The notes beneath the pieces are model-generated. The model did not search any database and had not been told where the DNA came from. It saw only the letters and a list, made by a program, of their open reading frames with translations. From the NCBI RefSeq assembly GCF_001941445.1, contig NZ_CP009245.1, forward strand, positions 581,992 through 645,991: a DNA stretch of 64,000 nt, given 5' to 3'. Source of the DNA: Corynebacterium aquilae DSM 44791 (lineage in GTDB: Bacteria; Actinomycetota; Actinomycetes; Mycobacteriales; Mycobacteriaceae). A program made the translations under genes and the position numbers. This document shows positions 63,529-64,000 of the stretch, one piece after another. Position 1 is the stretch's first letter, and every line of letters begins with the position of its first letter.

Positions 63529-63697
63529 TTTCGACTTAGCTAGGTTCTTCCCAAGCCCCGGTCGGCCGATCTCCGTGTGAAAAAACCGCCAGTTTCCCTG
63601 GCAGGATCCCGCGCCGGGTGCTGGTGGTGAATCTGGTGGACATTTTTTAAATTAACCGCGGTCGGCTCTGAGACGACTGCGTGCAGGGCTCAACCCT

Positions 63698-63734
63698 TCA
63701 CCGATGACGGTGCTGCAGGACAACTGCACGGTGA
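63698..63734 (+). promoter_or_regulatory. Alternative hairpins in the secA1 leader
   Basis: CACCG (63699-63703) can pair with the near CGGTG (63708-63712) or, as TCACCG, with CGGTGA (63729-63734) enclosing CTGCAG/CTGCA. The two folds exclude each other. Confidence 0.4.
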
Positions 63735-63785
63735 TAGCGCCGGCGTTGAGGGGTTCCCGCAGTTATGACGTAAGGATTATTGCCT

Positions 63786-64000
63786 GTGTTTGGACTTTCC
63801 AAGCTACTTCGCGCTGGTGAAGGACGCGCCGTGAAGCGCCTCCAGAAGATCGCCGACGAGGTGATCGCCCTCGAGTCGAAGTACGCCGACCTCTCTGACG
63901 AGGATCTGCGAGCGAAAACGGACGAGTTTAAAAAGCAGCTTGCTGACGGCAAAACCGTTGACGATATCCTCCTCGACGCCTTCGCTGTGGCCCGCGAAGC
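63786..64000 (+). CDS. secA1: Preprotein translocase ATPase SecA1 (5-prime part only)
   Basis: First 71 codons; the gene runs off the window. [51 protein letters not shown] is the canonical SecA N-terminus. SecA1 drives Sec-dependent export with SecYEG and is essential. GTG 63786 with AAGGA nine bases upstream matches family starts. Placement after hpf is conserved in corynebacteria and mycobacteria, which also have SecA2 elsewhere. Confidence 0.95.
   Translation, partial: MFGLSKLLRAGEGRAVKRLQKIADEVIALESKYADLSDEDLRAKTDEFKKQLADGKTVDDILLDAFAVARE

Larger units (their letters stand above)
63087..63785. other. hpf-secA1 intergenic region
   Basis: No gene. It contains two terminator-class hairpins (63202-63228, 63315-63361), a -10 candidate TAGAAT (63523-63528) and a secA1 leader of about 250 nt with alternative hairpins at 63698-63734. 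Confidence 0.5.

Overview
The window is a high-G+C actinobacterial chromosome segment, almost certainly from a Corynebacterium. Gene content and order match the conserved block that runs from accBC to secA1 in C. glutamicum and, in outline, in Mycobacterium tuberculosis: accBC, rhodanese, maf, accE, dtsR2, dtsR1, birA, purK, purE, the trehalose importer, lcpA, rmlD, wbbL, NDP-sugar pyrophosphorylase, whiB2, manB, manA, sahH, tmk, mtrAB, lpqB, comF, hpf, secA1. This comparison is from memory; the species is not resolved. No rRNA, tRNA, insertion sequence, prophage or CRISPR array was seen.

Layout. 1-3.1 kb: a small unknown gene, a trehalose-6-phosphate hydrolase and a DUF1707 membrane protein. 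3.2-6.5 kb: accBC and a thiosulfate sulfurtransferase. 7-19 kb: an accessory stretch with a highly codon-biased ATP-grasp-like protein, several exported (lipo)proteins, a keto-acid decarboxylase, an exported cyclophilin and Maf. 19-29 kb: accE, dtsR2 and dtsR1, with a four-gene block (methyltransferase, lysX, membrane protein, LCM-type methyltransferase) between the two carboxyltransferase genes. 29.3-33.3 kb: birA, a PH-domain membrane protein, purK-purE-DUF218 and a small membrane protein. 33.4-38 kb: a Tus-type trehalose ABC importer. 38.2-50 kb: TIGR03089 protein, LCP ligase, rhamnose and mannose activation genes (rmlD, wbbL, manC-like, manB, manA), a WhiB2-type regulator and two small conserved genes. 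50-54.6 kb: a variable stretch with a 920-residue Pro-rich repeat protein, a DUF4259-like gene and about 1 kb without a convincing gene. 54.6-64 kb: sahH, tmk, mtrA-mtrB-lpqB, comF, hpf and the start of secA1.

How the genes fit together. AccBC (biotinylated by BirA), DtsR1 and AccE form acetyl-CoA carboxylase; AccBC with DtsR2 belongs to the carboxylase that makes the mycolate precursor. ManA, ManB and the nucleotidyltransferase supply GDP-mannose for mannosylated glycolipids; RmlD and WbbL build the rhamnose link between peptidoglycan and arabinogalactan, which LCP ligases attach. The Tus importer recycles trehalose released during mycolate transfer. MtrAB-LpqB monitors envelope growth. The segment is therefore largely a cell-envelope and lipid-synthesis neighbourhood.

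A pattern across the window is leaderless promoters: sixteen genes have a TANNNT -10 hexamer exactly 7 or 8 nucleotides before their start codon, and this set many of the start choices here. The least explained elements are the Pro-rich repeat protein with its AT-rich flanks, the conserved ATP-grasp-like protein, and a set of exported proteins that appear to share a BamE/BLIP-like module.
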